The translations under genes and the position numbers were made by a program. A stretch of 64,000 nucleotides of DNA, taken from positions 434,001-498,000 of the forward strand of contig CAWGCL010000004.1 in the NCBI GenBank assembly GCA_963820995.1, given 5' to 3'. The stretch is from JAGTVG01 sp963820995 (lineage in GTDB: Bacteria > Bacteroidota > Bacteroidia > Cytophagales > Cyclobacteriaceae). Position 1 is the stretch's first letter; each line of letters begins with the position of its first letter. The notes beneath the pieces were generated by a model. The model was given only the letters and a program-made list of their open reading frames with translations, was not told the origin of the DNA and did no database searches. Shown here piece after piece: positions 51,799 through 60,153 of the stretch.

Positions 51799-51946
51799 CT
51801 ATTAAAATTATCCTTCTATTATAATACCATTCAAATCGACTTTTATTATCCCAATACGTAAAAAAAAGATTAATGATATATTTTTGAGCTTAACTTGCTT
51901 GATTTTTTATTATAATAAACAAAAGTAATCTTATATTTTTTAATAT

Positions 51947-51977
51947 TTTGTCTATTTAAAAAGTTTGACTAATTTTG
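51947..51977 (+). promoter_or_regulatory. Canonical Bacteroidota sigma-A promoter of rpmE2
   Basis: TTTG at 51947-51950 and TAATTTTG at 51970-51977 are separated by exactly 19 bases, fully matching TTTG-N19-TAnnTTTG. The start codon follows 20 bases after the -7 box. Confidence 0.85.
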
Positions 51978-51997
51978 TGTCCCTAAAAAAATTAGAA

Positions 51998-52243
51998 ATG
52001 AAAAAAGGAATTCATCCGGAATACAAAGAAGTTGTGTTCCACGATACACAAAGTGATTATAAATTTATCACAAAGTCAACAATGACTTCAAAGGATACAA
52101 TTAAATGGGAAGATGGGAATACATATCCATTGATTAAGATAGAAGTAAGTTCCGCTTCTCATCCTTTTTATACTGGTAAGAAAATATTTGTCGATACTGC
52201 AGGAAGGGTTGAGAAATTTAATCGAAGGTATAAAAAGAAATAG
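51998..52243 (+). CDS. rpmE2: 50S ribosomal protein L31 type B
   Basis: 81 residues from the ATG at 51998 (MKKGIHPEYKEVVFHDT); the longer reading from 51965 would start inside the promoter and is rejected. It has the conserved FITKSTMTSKDTIKW, YPLIKIEVSSASHPFYTGK and AGRVEKFNRRYKKK of L31. It lacks the zinc Cys residues, hence type B (C- form). A strong promoter and a terminator bracket it as a single-gene transcript. Confidence 0.97.
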   Translation: MKKGIHPEYKEVVFHDTQSDYKFITKSTMTSKDTIKWEDGNTYPLIKIEVSSASHPFYTGKKIFVDTAGRVEKFNRRYKKK

Positions 52244-52262
52244 CATAAAACGAAATAAAATG

Positions 52263-52297
52263 AAGGCTTCATGGTTTATTCTATGAAGCCTTTTTTT
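52263..52297 (+). terminator. Rho-independent terminator of rpmE2
   Basis: AAGGCTTCAT (52263-52272) pairs with ATGAAGCCTT (52283-52292), followed by a T-run, 20 bases after the stop codon. Confidence 0.92.
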
Positions 52298-52311
52298 GTT
52301 TATTCAAAACT

Positions 52312-53523
52312 ATGACCATGAATACCAGCGTGAATATAGTTCTAGTAGATTTGCCGGAAGACAGGGTTAAATTCTTCCCATTATCGCTAACCAGGCCAGT
52401 AAGTGAATTGAGAACCGGAATCTATACTATTGCGGATAAATGGAGGCATGCTATGCGATACCCTACATATTATCATACTATCGATTACCTTACTCAGAAA
52501 TTTCCTTTAAAGATTGCAAAGAATAATTATTGTATAAATAGCCGGATAATGCCGGATCAAAAACTGATATCTTCCTTAAAAGGCCTAAGTCAAAATGAAG
52601 GACTATTTTCAAGAGGTTCTTTTATAGCATGCAAGGTTGAAGAAAACATTTTTAAGTCGCACATCAGGCATTATGACTTTTCACCAATTAAGTCAATTGA
52701 ATATTCTGATGATTTAAGGCAGATATCTCATATTACAGAAATTTATAATAATAATCCATATGAAATTCTTGCGGATTTTAATTCAGTTGGTAAGTCAATC
52801 AGTAGAATAAAGGATCCTCATACGAAATGTTATAATCTTGATCAAATATTCATCGGGGAGGGAACCAGTATCAAGTCCAGTATACTTGATGCCGATGATG
52901 GCCCAATATTTATTGGCAACGGAGTGACACTACTGCCAGGTACAGTGGTCAGGGGCCCGGCTGCAATACTAAATGATAGCGTTATATCAATTGGTTCTAA
53001 AATAAGGGCGAATACTACCATCGGCCCATTCTGTAAAGTTGGAGGTGAAGTAAATCAGGTCGTTTTCCAGGGATATAGCAATAAATCACATGATGGATTT
53101 CTAGGATCTTCTGTTATAGGTGAGTGGTGTAATTTTGGAGCCGGAACTAATAATTCCAATCTAAAGAATAATTACGGTGGGGTAAAATTATGGGATTACG
53201 AAGCTGGAAAATTTTCAGAAACAGGACTTCAGTATTGTGGATTAATTATGGGAGACTATTCGAAATGTGGTATCAATACCATGTTTAATACCGGTACAGT
53301 AGTTGGTATATGCGCCAATATTTATGGCAATGGATATATGCCCAAATTTATTCCTTCCTTTTCCTGGGGTGGCAATGAAGGATTTGTAGACTACCAAATT
53401 GATAAGGCTATAGAAACACTAAAAACTGTCATGGATCGACGAGGAAAAAAGTTCAATAAAAAGGATAAATTAGTTTTACAGCATATATTTGACTTTACAG
53501 CAAAATACAGGGGACGAATTTAA
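52312..53523 (+). CDS. GlmU-related sugar nucleotidyltransferase/acyltransferase, Bacteroidota type
   Basis: An intact 403-residue protein. The divergent N-terminal half (VDLPEDRVKFFPLSLTRPVSELRTGI) is the nucleotidyltransferase-like domain of the Bacteroidota GlmU family, and the C-terminal half is a left-handed beta-helix (GPIFIGNGVTLLPGTVVRGP, IGEWCNFGAGTNNSNLKNNYG, MGDYSKCGINTMFNTG). It probably acts in UDP-N-acetylglucosamine synthesis, but the two activities are unproven for this branch. It is followed by holB after a three-base gap. Confidence 0.88.
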   Translation: MTMNTSVNIVLVDLPEDRVKFFPLSLTRPVSELRTGIYTIADKWRHAMRYPTYYHTIDYLTQKFPLKIAKNNYCINSRIMPDQKLISSLKGLSQNEGLFSRGSFIACKVEENIFKSHIRHYDFSPIKSIEYSDDLRQISHITEIYNNNPYEILADFNSVGKSISRIKDPHTKCYNLDQIFIGEGTSIKSSILDADDGPIFIGNGVTLLPGTVVRGPAAILNDSVISIGSKIRANTTIGPFCKVGGEVNQVVFQGYSNKSHDGFLGSSVIGEWCNFGAGTNNSNLKNNYGGVKLWDYEAGKFSETGLQYCGLIMGDYSKCGINTMFNTGTVVGICANIYGNGYMPKFIPSFSWGGNEGFVDYQIDKAIETLKTVMDRRGKKFNKKDKLVLQHIFDFTAKYRGRI

Positions 53524-53526
53524 ATT

Positions 53527-54672
53527 ATGAAATTTTCTGATATTTCCGGATATGAATCATTAAAAGCTCAATTAATACAATCAGTAGTCTCCGATCAGAT
53601 AGCACATGCCCAGTTATTTCTTGGCCCACAGGGAGGGCCAAATCTTGCCCTTGCACTGGCTTTTTCAACTTTTATAAACTGTCAAAACCGAACTCCAGAA
53701 GATTCCTGTGGTGAATGTGATGCGTGTCGGAAAAATGCAAAACTGGTTCATCCTGATGTTCATTTTGCTTTTCCGGTAAGTGCTACAAAAAAGATTAAAG
53801 CCAAAGATGTTATAAGCATTAAATTTCTAAGCGAGTGGAGGAATTTTGTAATCCAGGATCCATATAATACTGCTGGAGGGTGGAACAGTTATTTTGGAGG
53901 AGAGAACAAACAGTTGAATATTTCACGGCAAGAAAGCAGGGAGATAATTAAAAACCTTTCATTGAAGCCATTTGAAGGCCTTTACAAAATAATGATCATA
54001 TGGCTGCCAGAATATATGCATCCGGCTGCGGCTAACGCCTTATTGAAAATTCTTGAAGAACCTCCACGGAATACCCTTTTCCTTTTGGTATCCAATGATG
54101 AATCGAAACTTTTGTCAACCATTTTGTCACGAACACAAATTGTTCATATAAGACCTTTCAGTGATAAAGAAATCAAGGAACTTCTAATTAACCAGCACTT
54201 CATTGAAGAAGATAAGGCAGGTCAGATTGCGCACCTTGTCGATGGCAATATTAATGAGGCATTACGGTTGGCCCGCGAAGTTGAAGATGACAGTCACAAA
54301 ATGTTCAGGGATTGGATGCGCCTGTGTTATATGGGTGATCTTATGGAATTAACAAAGTGGACTGAGAAATTCAATGCTATGACTAAAGTAGCGCAACAAA
54401 CACTTTTTCATTATGGATTGAGCATGATGCGGGAAGCATTGATTGTTGGCAATGACGAGTTAGACTTATCAAGGCTCATGGGTGAAGAGTTTGAATTCGT
54501 CAAGAATTTTTCAAAAATTCTATCTTTTGAATCCGTTGAAAAAATTTCAAATATTTTAAATGAAGCGTTTTATCATGTTGAAAGAAATGCCCACTCCAAA
54601 ATCCTGTTTTTAAGTGTATCCTTGAAGATCGTTGAAATATTTCAGAAATTGAAAATGTTGTCAAAACCCTAG
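53527..54672 (+). CDS. holB: DNA polymerase III delta' subunit
   Basis: An intact 381-residue clamp-loader subunit. AHAQLFLGPQGGPNLALALAF replaces Walker A, as expected for the catalytically silent delta' subunit. CGECDACRKNAKLVHPDVHF supplies the zinc-binding Cys set, MHPAAANALLKILEEPP is the core motif and LSTILSRTQIVHIRP the SRC-like region. The C-terminal collar is helical. Co-directional with the GlmU-like gene. Confidence 0.92.
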   Translation: MKFSDISGYESLKAQLIQSVVSDQIAHAQLFLGPQGGPNLALALAFSTFINCQNRTPEDSCGECDACRKNAKLVHPDVHFAFPVSATKKIKAKDVISIKFLSEWRNFVIQDPYNTAGGWNSYFGGENKQLNISRQESREIIKNLSLKPFEGLYKIMIIWLPEYMHPAAANALLKILEEPPRNTLFLLVSNDESKLLSTILSRTQIVHIRPFSDKEIKELLINQHFIEEDKAGQIAHLVDGNINEALRLAREVEDDSHKMFRDWMRLCYMGDLMELTKWTEKFNAMTKVAQQTLFHYGLSMMREALIVGNDELDLSRLMGEEFEFVKNFSKILSFESVEKISNILNEAFYHVERNAHSKILFLSVSLKIVEIFQKLKMLSKP

Positions 54673-54739
54673 GATTATCTTTGTTCGGTATTTGATGAAT
54701 AAGTGTTTATATTAACGGAAATAATTAAATCGATTGGAA

Positions 54740-55615
54740 ATGGTAAGAGTAAAGTTATTTTTCACAGTTTTATTTTCGATTCTTCTCATTATTCCTTCCT
54801 GTAGTAATAATAAAGATTATTTAGTAACCATACGAACGAATTATGGTGATATTAAGCTGATTCTTTTTGATAAGACCCCTAAGCACAAGGATAACTTCAT
54901 CGAGCTGGCCAATAAAGGATTTTATGATAGCCTTTTATTCCATAGAGTTATTGATAATTTCATGATCCAGACCGGCGATCCGAATACTAAATCATCAAGT
55001 GATCCGCAATCTCTCGGTAAAGGTGGACCCGGCTATACAATACCTCCCGAGTTTCATCCCGATTTAATTCATGAAAAAGGCATGGTAGCTGCGGCAAGAA
55101 TGGGGGATAATGTAAATCCAAAAAAGGAATCAAGTGGAAGTCAGTTCTATATAGTGGAAGGAATGGTCTACACAGAAGAATCATTGAAAGATTCAAGAGT
55201 GAATTATAATGAATTGTATAAGTGCTTCGGGAACCTGATCCAAAGAAGTGGATATCAGGATGTGAATGAGAAAGCCATGCAGTTGCAGGCTGAAAATAAA
55301 CTGGATGAATTAAAAGCCTTAATTCTAAGTTATAAGGATGTGTGTGAGCAAGATTACGATGTAGAATTGGATCAACCTCTTACACAAAAACAAATTGAAG
55401 TTTATACTACTGTTGGTGGAGTGCCCCATTTAGATGGAGGCTATACGGTATTTGGGAAAGTGGTAGAGGGCATGGATGTTGTGGAAAAAATTGCAGCTGT
55501 AAAAACGGCTCCTGGCGACAGACCGGTTGAAGATGTGGTTATGGTTGTAGAAGTAGAAAAAATGAGCCGCAGAAAGATAGAAAAAGAATTCGGCTATACA
55601 TATCCTTCTGAATGA
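54740..55615 (+). CDS. Cyclophilin-type peptidyl-prolyl isomerase, lipoprotein
   Basis: About 291 residues from the ATG at 54740; a TTG six bases upstream is less likely. The lipobox IIPSCSNN places it in an outer or inner membrane. The cyclophilin core (FHRVIDNFMIQTGDPN, GGPGYTIPPEFH, GMVAAARMG, SSGSQFYIVEG, GGYTVFGKVVEGMDVVEKI) contains the active-site Arg and Phe residues, with a Bacteroidota-type insertion at about 150-225. It catalyses prolyl isomerisation during envelope protein folding. Confidence 0.93.
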   Translation: MVRVKLFFTVLFSILLIIPSCSNNKDYLVTIRTNYGDIKLILFDKTPKHKDNFIELANKGFYDSLLFHRVIDNFMIQTGDPNTKSSSDPQSLGKGGPGYTIPPEFHPDLIHEKGMVAAARMGDNVNPKKESSGSQFYIVEGMVYTEESLKDSRVNYNELYKCFGNLIQRSGYQDVNEKAMQLQAENKLDELKALILSYKDVCEQDYDVELDQPLTQKQIEVYTTVGGVPHLDGGYTVFGKVVEGMDVVEKIAAVKTAPGDRPVEDVVMVVEVEKMSRRKIEKEFGYTYPSE

Positions 55616-55687
55616 TTAATAGAATATATTCTACTAACATCAGAAAAAACGGGAAGGTAAAGGTTATGTCATTCTTTTAATTCGATA

Positions 55688-58315
55688 TTAATTGCAGTAG
55701 ATCATATCGTATTCTTCATCCGTAAAAACCTGTTTTCGGATAATTTCTCCTTTAGAATTATAATAAATTATAATATAAAATTCTGCCTCTGAAATATATT
55801 TTTCCGTGAAATAAATCGGAGTTTCTTCAGAACCAATATTCAGAATATCATTAAAGGTCGGATTGATAATAATCCCTTCAATATTACTAACAATTCCAAA
55901 TTGTTCTTCCTTTCTAAAGAGTATGATTTTCTCTTCTCTCTTCATTGAGTAAATCAAAATCCCTTATCTCGTCCAGAAGAATTTCACCTGTCTTGAGGTC
56001 AGTTATATTCCATGTTTCTTCCGTTTTAACCAGGATAGAAGTATCATTCCAATAGATGATCTCATCATATGAAAAATCAGTAATCGCATCACCCTTGAAA
56101 TTTATTAATCCATATCCGCCACTTTTATAGGCTGTTAAGTATTGTGAATTATAAGGCTTCAATAGCCGGTCGTATCATTGGTTTCAAATATATCCCCAGG
56201 CGCTTATTATAAATTCCGAATTTCTTATTATTTAGAAGAGATACATACCCATCGTCATAATTTGCTATTCCCTGGAATTGTGGTTTAAGTAATTCCTGAC
56301 CGGAAGTATCAGTTAAGCCAACTTTGCCTCTATAGCTCTTTTTGAAATATTCTTCACCAAGAAGCTGAAGATTCAGGTTGCTTCCTTTTAACACCAGGTT
56401 ACCATTTATACCATAAGTATCGCTTCGGTTCCTGTCATATTCAATCTCAATAAATTCTATAGCGGTCTCATTTTGATTCTTAATTACAGGTGATTTAAGA
56501 ATCCTTAAATTCTTATAATCGCCGAGTTTGATTTTCTGGTAATTGGGGAATATTAGTACAGGGTTTTCTTCTTCAATGGCAAACACATAATTATCACTTA
56601 ATATACTTATGGAATCATATGCAAATACATCAGGAAATGGCGTGAAATTATGATAAAGAATCCATTTATCTCCCCGACTTGCCGGTTAGCCATTTGCCTT
56701 TATAAACGACATCAGTCAGTCCACCTGATCCCGAAATCTTAATAAAAGCATCATCGTATAAGTGGTAAACGGTATCTTTTTTTATAAGCCAGCCTTCAGG
56801 TAAGGTATATATGTTCTGTTTATCCAATTTCAATCGATATTCAAGCTTGCTATTTATAATTCCTTCAGTTTCATCCTTGAAACACAATACTTGTGTATCC
56901 TCTATGAGTTCATAATCATCATAATTAAATTCTAGGTTCAGGTTGCCTTCAATATATGAGCTGAAAATATATTCCTTATTTGTAATGGCCCATAATCCTT
57001 CATTTTTGACCATAAGAAACTCACCTTCTCTGTTAATTTCCTGAGCACCGTCAGATAGCAATTGTAAACCATTCAGGGAATACAAGTACCAGAGATTATT
57101 TTGTTTAACTTTTATGAGCTGTCCGTCCAGTTTTTCAATCTCATCATATTTTACAGATAATATTTCTTCTCCTGTCTTGAATATAAGACCATATTTCCCT
57201 CTGTTAAGAATTCTCAAAGTTCCTGAAACAAGATCCTGTACATCGTTATACTCGTTTTGATAGATTATATTTCCATCCTTAGAAGAAACCATCTGGGTTC
57301 CGTCTATTCTCACCCTGAAATAGTCATCAGATATATTCCCACAGAGATAGACTTCATCAATGTCATCAAAGGTGTAGGGGATGATCAATTCACCTTCACT
57401 CGTCATAAATCCATATTTACCGTTCTCAAATACCGGGATTACAAACTGGTTATCGTAACGATCCACATTTTTAATTGAATCATTCAGGTCAAGGAAATTA
57501 TATTTATAAGAAAAATCTTCTGTCCCTGATTCCCGATAATTGTGATATAGTCTATTGATAGCTCTTTGTACAAGAATTGACTCCGGAAATTCTTTTATAA
57601 ATTGAAGATAACTTTCTTCCGAATTACTGCATGTACTGATCCTGAAGATTTCACGGATCGCTTCGTTTTTAAATGGTGAATTAGGGTGGTTTTTGAGGAA
57701 TGCTCTATAGCTTCTTAATGAACCTTCTTCAGTTTGAGATCTGAACAGCAGTATTTGATATTGCTTTTTTGCCTTTTCGAATTCCATTGCACCAGGATAG
57801 TTGAGCATAAATTGTTCATATGCTTCATAAGTATTTTCTTTTTCGGCAATTTCAAAAGCAAGGGCATTCCGATCCATAATCGCGTCTGTGTTGTAAATTG
57901 ATTTATCGAACTGCTGAATATAGAAATTATAGGAATCCAGCGTATGCTCGGACTTAGCCCTTTCATAGGCTTTTAGGTCCAGTTTTTCTTTTTGAGTTGT
58001 CAGTGCAGAGTCATTAATATATACTTTATCAAGCTTTTCCAGATCTTTTTCATCTGATGGGGGATACAGTCTGCCGGCTTTCAGAATATAGTAATAAGAG
58101 GTATCCAGGTTGTTGCTTTCATATTGTGGATCATTGTATAGTAATGAATAGATGTAATATGGACCTGGATTAAGAGAGTCTTTCAGAATGTCTTTATCCA
58201 ATGTTTCAATTAACTTTTCATAGTCGCCTTTTTCCAGAAATTTTAATGCCTTTTTTTCATCGGCATAACTGGTCAGGCTGAAAAGGATCAATATGGTGAT
58301 AAGAATTTGTCGCAT
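55688..58315 (-). CDS. Large secreted WG-repeat protein, three frame breaks
   Basis: About 870 residues when joined. A signal peptide (LITILILFSLTSYADE) precedes a helical TPR-like region (about 25-270). WG repeats follow: NGKYGFMTSEGELIIPYTFD, RGKYGLIFKTGEEILSVKYD, NNLWYLYSLNGLQLL and others. Breaks near 56680, 56165 and 55925 split the C-terminal third (GLTDTSGQELLKPQF, GGYGLINFKGDAITDFSYD). WG repeats are thought to be beta-propeller-like interaction modules. No enzyme motif seen. Single gene, convergent with the PPIase. Confidence 0.8.
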
Positions 58316-58518
58316 TAAAATGCTCCTATCATGCTAAGCATTATAAAAATACATAAGTCGAAAATAAAATATGTAAGAACGTGGTATAATTTAATTTTAT
58401 CATTCCGTAATATTAAAAACGATTATTTACTAGTTTTGGTCTTTGATTTGGGATTTTGTGGTTGTACGAGTGTCATAATTTACTCAATCACTCATTCACC
58501 AAATCAATCAATGATTTT

Positions 58519-58627
58519 CGGGATGTAGTCCCGCTACAGCGGGATTCCGGAAGCTTATCCCGCCACAGGCGGGAGGGTCGCAGATACTACATCCTCCAAA
58601 GTTCTTTAAATAATAGTTGAAATAATT
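58519..58627 (+). repeat. tRNA-Pro-like degenerate repeat R1
   Basis: First of two direct repeats of exactly 109 bases. It begins like the adjacent tRNA (CGGGATGTAG), but the D-arm side is replaced by hairpin CCCGCTACAGCGGG and the anticodon arm by CCCGCCACAGGCGGG. Outer bases GGATGTAGT (58521-58529) and ACTACATCC (58586-58594) are complementary. It cannot be a functional tRNA. Confidence 0.9.
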
Positions 58628-58736
58628 CGGGATGTAGTCCCGCTACAGCGGGATTCCGGTAGCGTATCCCGCCACAGGCGGGAGGGTCGCAGATACTACA
58701 TCCTCCAAAGTTCTTTAAATAATAGTTGAAATAATT
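58628..58736 (+). repeat. tRNA-Pro-like degenerate repeat R2
   Basis: Second 109-base unit, nearly identical to R1; I counted two differences near the central TCCGGTAGCGTA, where R2 matches the real tRNA better. The same two GC-rich hairpins and the same outer stem (58630-58638 with 58695-58703) are present. The real tRNA starts exactly at the next unit boundary. Confidence 0.9.
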
Positions 58737-58813
58737 CGGGATGTAGCGCAGTCCGGTAGCGTACCACAATGGGGTTGTGGGGGTCGCAGGTTCAAATCCT
58801 GTCATCCCGACCA
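58737..58813 (+). tRNA. tRNA-Pro (anticodon GGG)
   Basis: A 77-base cloverleaf with encoded CCA. Acceptor CGGGATG pairs with CATCCCG, the anticodon stem CCACA/TGTGG encloses loop ATGGGGT (anticodon GGG), and the T-arm reads GCAGGTTCAAATCCTGT. It is preceded by two defective tRNA-like copies and followed after 37 bases by a GIY-YIG nuclease gene. Confidence 0.95.
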
Positions 58814-58850
58814 ATTTTAGGAAACAAAATCCTAAGTCATTAAACCAGCT

Positions 58851-59090
58851 ATGTTTTCTACCTATATTCTTTTCAGCATAAAGCTAAAAAAGTATTATGT
58901 AGGGCAGACAGAAGATTTAATTCAAAGGATGGTTGATCATAATGCGGGCAGAAGTAAATTCACAAAGTCTGGTCGGCCGTGGGAATTAGTATATCATGTA
59001 GAGTTTCAAACCAGATCCGAAGCTATATTGCTTGAGACCAGAATTAAGCGTAGAGGGATTAGCAGGTATCTAAAGGAAACCATAGGATAA
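58851..59090 (+). CDS. Small GIY-YIG nuclease-domain protein (UvrC-like, YhbQ/COG2827 type)
   Basis: A 79-residue stand-alone GIY-YIG domain. TYILFSIKLKKYYVGQTEDL carries the YxL/YVG core Tyr residues, LIQRMVDHNAG the catalytic Arg, and SEAILLETRIKRR the metal-binding Glu. Such proteins cleave or nick DNA. Its position between a tRNA gene and tRNA-like repeats is notable, and a link to their duplication is possible but unproven. Frame intact. Confidence 0.9.
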   Translation: MFSTYILFSIKLKKYYVGQTEDLIQRMVDHNAGRSKFTKSGRPWELVYHVEFQTRSEAILLETRIKRRGISRYLKETIG

Positions 59091-59119
59091 TTTTTTATGA
59101 ATACTTATGCGGATGGCCT

Positions 59120-59200
59120 GACGTAGCGTATCCCGCCGGAGGCGGGAGGGTCGCAGGTTCTACGTCCTCCAAAGTTATTTAAACAATAGTTAAACTAATT
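59120..59200 (+). repeat. tRNA-like degenerate repeat R3 (shortened)
   Basis: It shares with R1/R2 the central CGTA, a GC-rich hairpin (CCCGCCGGAGGCGGG, 59132-59146), GGGTCGCAG and the CTCCAAAGTT tail with its AT-rich spacer. The outer stem is GACGTAG (59120-59126) with CTACGTC (59160-59166), a base-pair change relative to R1/R2 that preserves pairing. The first hairpin is missing. Confidence 0.8.
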
Positions 59201-59309
59201 CGAAATGTAATCCCGCTATGAGTTGGATCTCGGTAGTGTATTGTACCGCAGGCGGGAGGGTCGCAGGCCTGTGCCGCTTTAGCGGTATTCAAATCCTGTA
59301 GTCCCGACT
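59201..59309 (+). repeat. tRNA-like degenerate repeat R4
   Basis: It starts CGAAATGTAAT in register with R1/R2, carries a worn first hairpin and GCAGGCGGGAGGGTCGCAG, then an insertion with GCCGCTTTAGCGG, and ends TTCAAATCCTGT followed by AGTCCCGACT, the T-arm and acceptor end of the tRNA. It thus keeps the 3' tRNA portion that R1-R3 lack. Confidence 0.75.
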
Positions 59310-59311
59310 TT

Positions 59312-59345
59312 AAACCTTTTTTATATGATATATAAAGGGGTTTTT
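59312..59345 (+). terminator. Probable terminator after the tRNA/GIY-YIG region
   Basis: AAACC followed by T-rich sequence pairs, with some G-T pairs, to the complementary TATAAAGGGGTTT, then a T-run. It lies directly after R4. Confidence 0.5.
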
Positions 59346-59658
59346 AGTAATTTGTAGATTTTACAGTAGACTTTTATTTCTTAGATATATCTAATTGTTT
59401 GCACATAACATATTTCGAAAATAATGAACTATGAAATAGGATTGCTACTAACTTAACGTATCCGCACGGAATAGTATTTTGCGAAAATGGACATATAATC
59501 ATGACATAGAAGACCCTCTCTGAATTGTATTTTACCATTATTTTATGTATTTTATCATTACTTTGGCTTATGATAAAACTACAGGAATTGACCATAGTGA
59601 ATTATGAACAGAAGATTTAAAAAATAGTTTAGATTTTAGAACCCCATAAAAAATCAGG
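59346..59658. other. Noncoding AT-rich gap
   Basis: About 313 bases between the repeat cluster and the small lipoprotein gene. A 73-codon minus-strand reading exists here but has no start context, signal or family-like motif. No structured element stood out. Confidence 0.5.
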
Positions 59659-60094
59659 ATGATAAATAAAATACTATTGAAGAACAATGTATGGTTTTTG
59701 ATGAGCATAGTGGCCGTTTTATTAGCATCTGAATCTTGTTCACGAAAGACAAATTTTCTTACCTCTACAGAGGTCCCAGCTGCTCAGGGAGATGTGAAGG
59801 TTACAAAGTCAAGTAATAACAATTTTAAATAAAAATCAGTATTATGCATTTGGCTGAACCAGACAACTTAAACCTCCAAAGGAAACATACTTAGTTTGGA
59901 TGGAAACTGAAAATAATCTTACAAAGAACCTGGGTCAGATAGAAAGTTCATCTGGATTTCTGTCTAAGAAATTAAAAGCCTCTTTCAAAACCGTAACGCC
60001 ATTTAATCCTGTAAAAGTATTTATAACCGCTGAGGATGAAACCAATATTCAATATCCACGGGGAATAGTCGTCCTGTCTACAGGTAATTTTTAA
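59659..60094 (+). CDS. Small lipoprotein of unknown function, two or more frame breaks
   Basis: About 140 residues when repaired. The start MINKILLKNNVWF leads into a hydrophobic stretch and ASESCSRK, a probable lipobox. TEVPAAQGDVKVTKSSNNN follows, then breaks near 59830 and 59870 lead to PPKETYLVWMETENN, GQIESSSGFLSKKLKASF and VKVFITAEDETNIQYP. The tail looks like a beta-sandwich domain seen in unnamed Bacteroidota lipoproteins. Function unknown; the break positions are approximate. Confidence 0.6.
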
Positions 60095-60153
60095 ATGGAT
60101 GGTATAAAGGAAATTAGGCTGACTTTCAGATACCAATGATAAGTGCACTTTTT

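Noticed and set aside
58587..58814. 75-codon minus-strand ORF containing MTGFEPATP
   Set aside because: It is antisense to tRNA-Pro and the tRNA-like repeats. GFEPATP-type peptides are a known artefact of translating tRNA complement strands.
58519..59309. CRISPR array
   Set aside because: The units are long, tRNA-derived and contiguous, without unique spacers, and no cas genes are present.
59374..59595. 73-codon minus-strand ORF
   Set aside because: Composition is that of AT-rich noncoding DNA, with no motif, signal peptide or neighbour relation.
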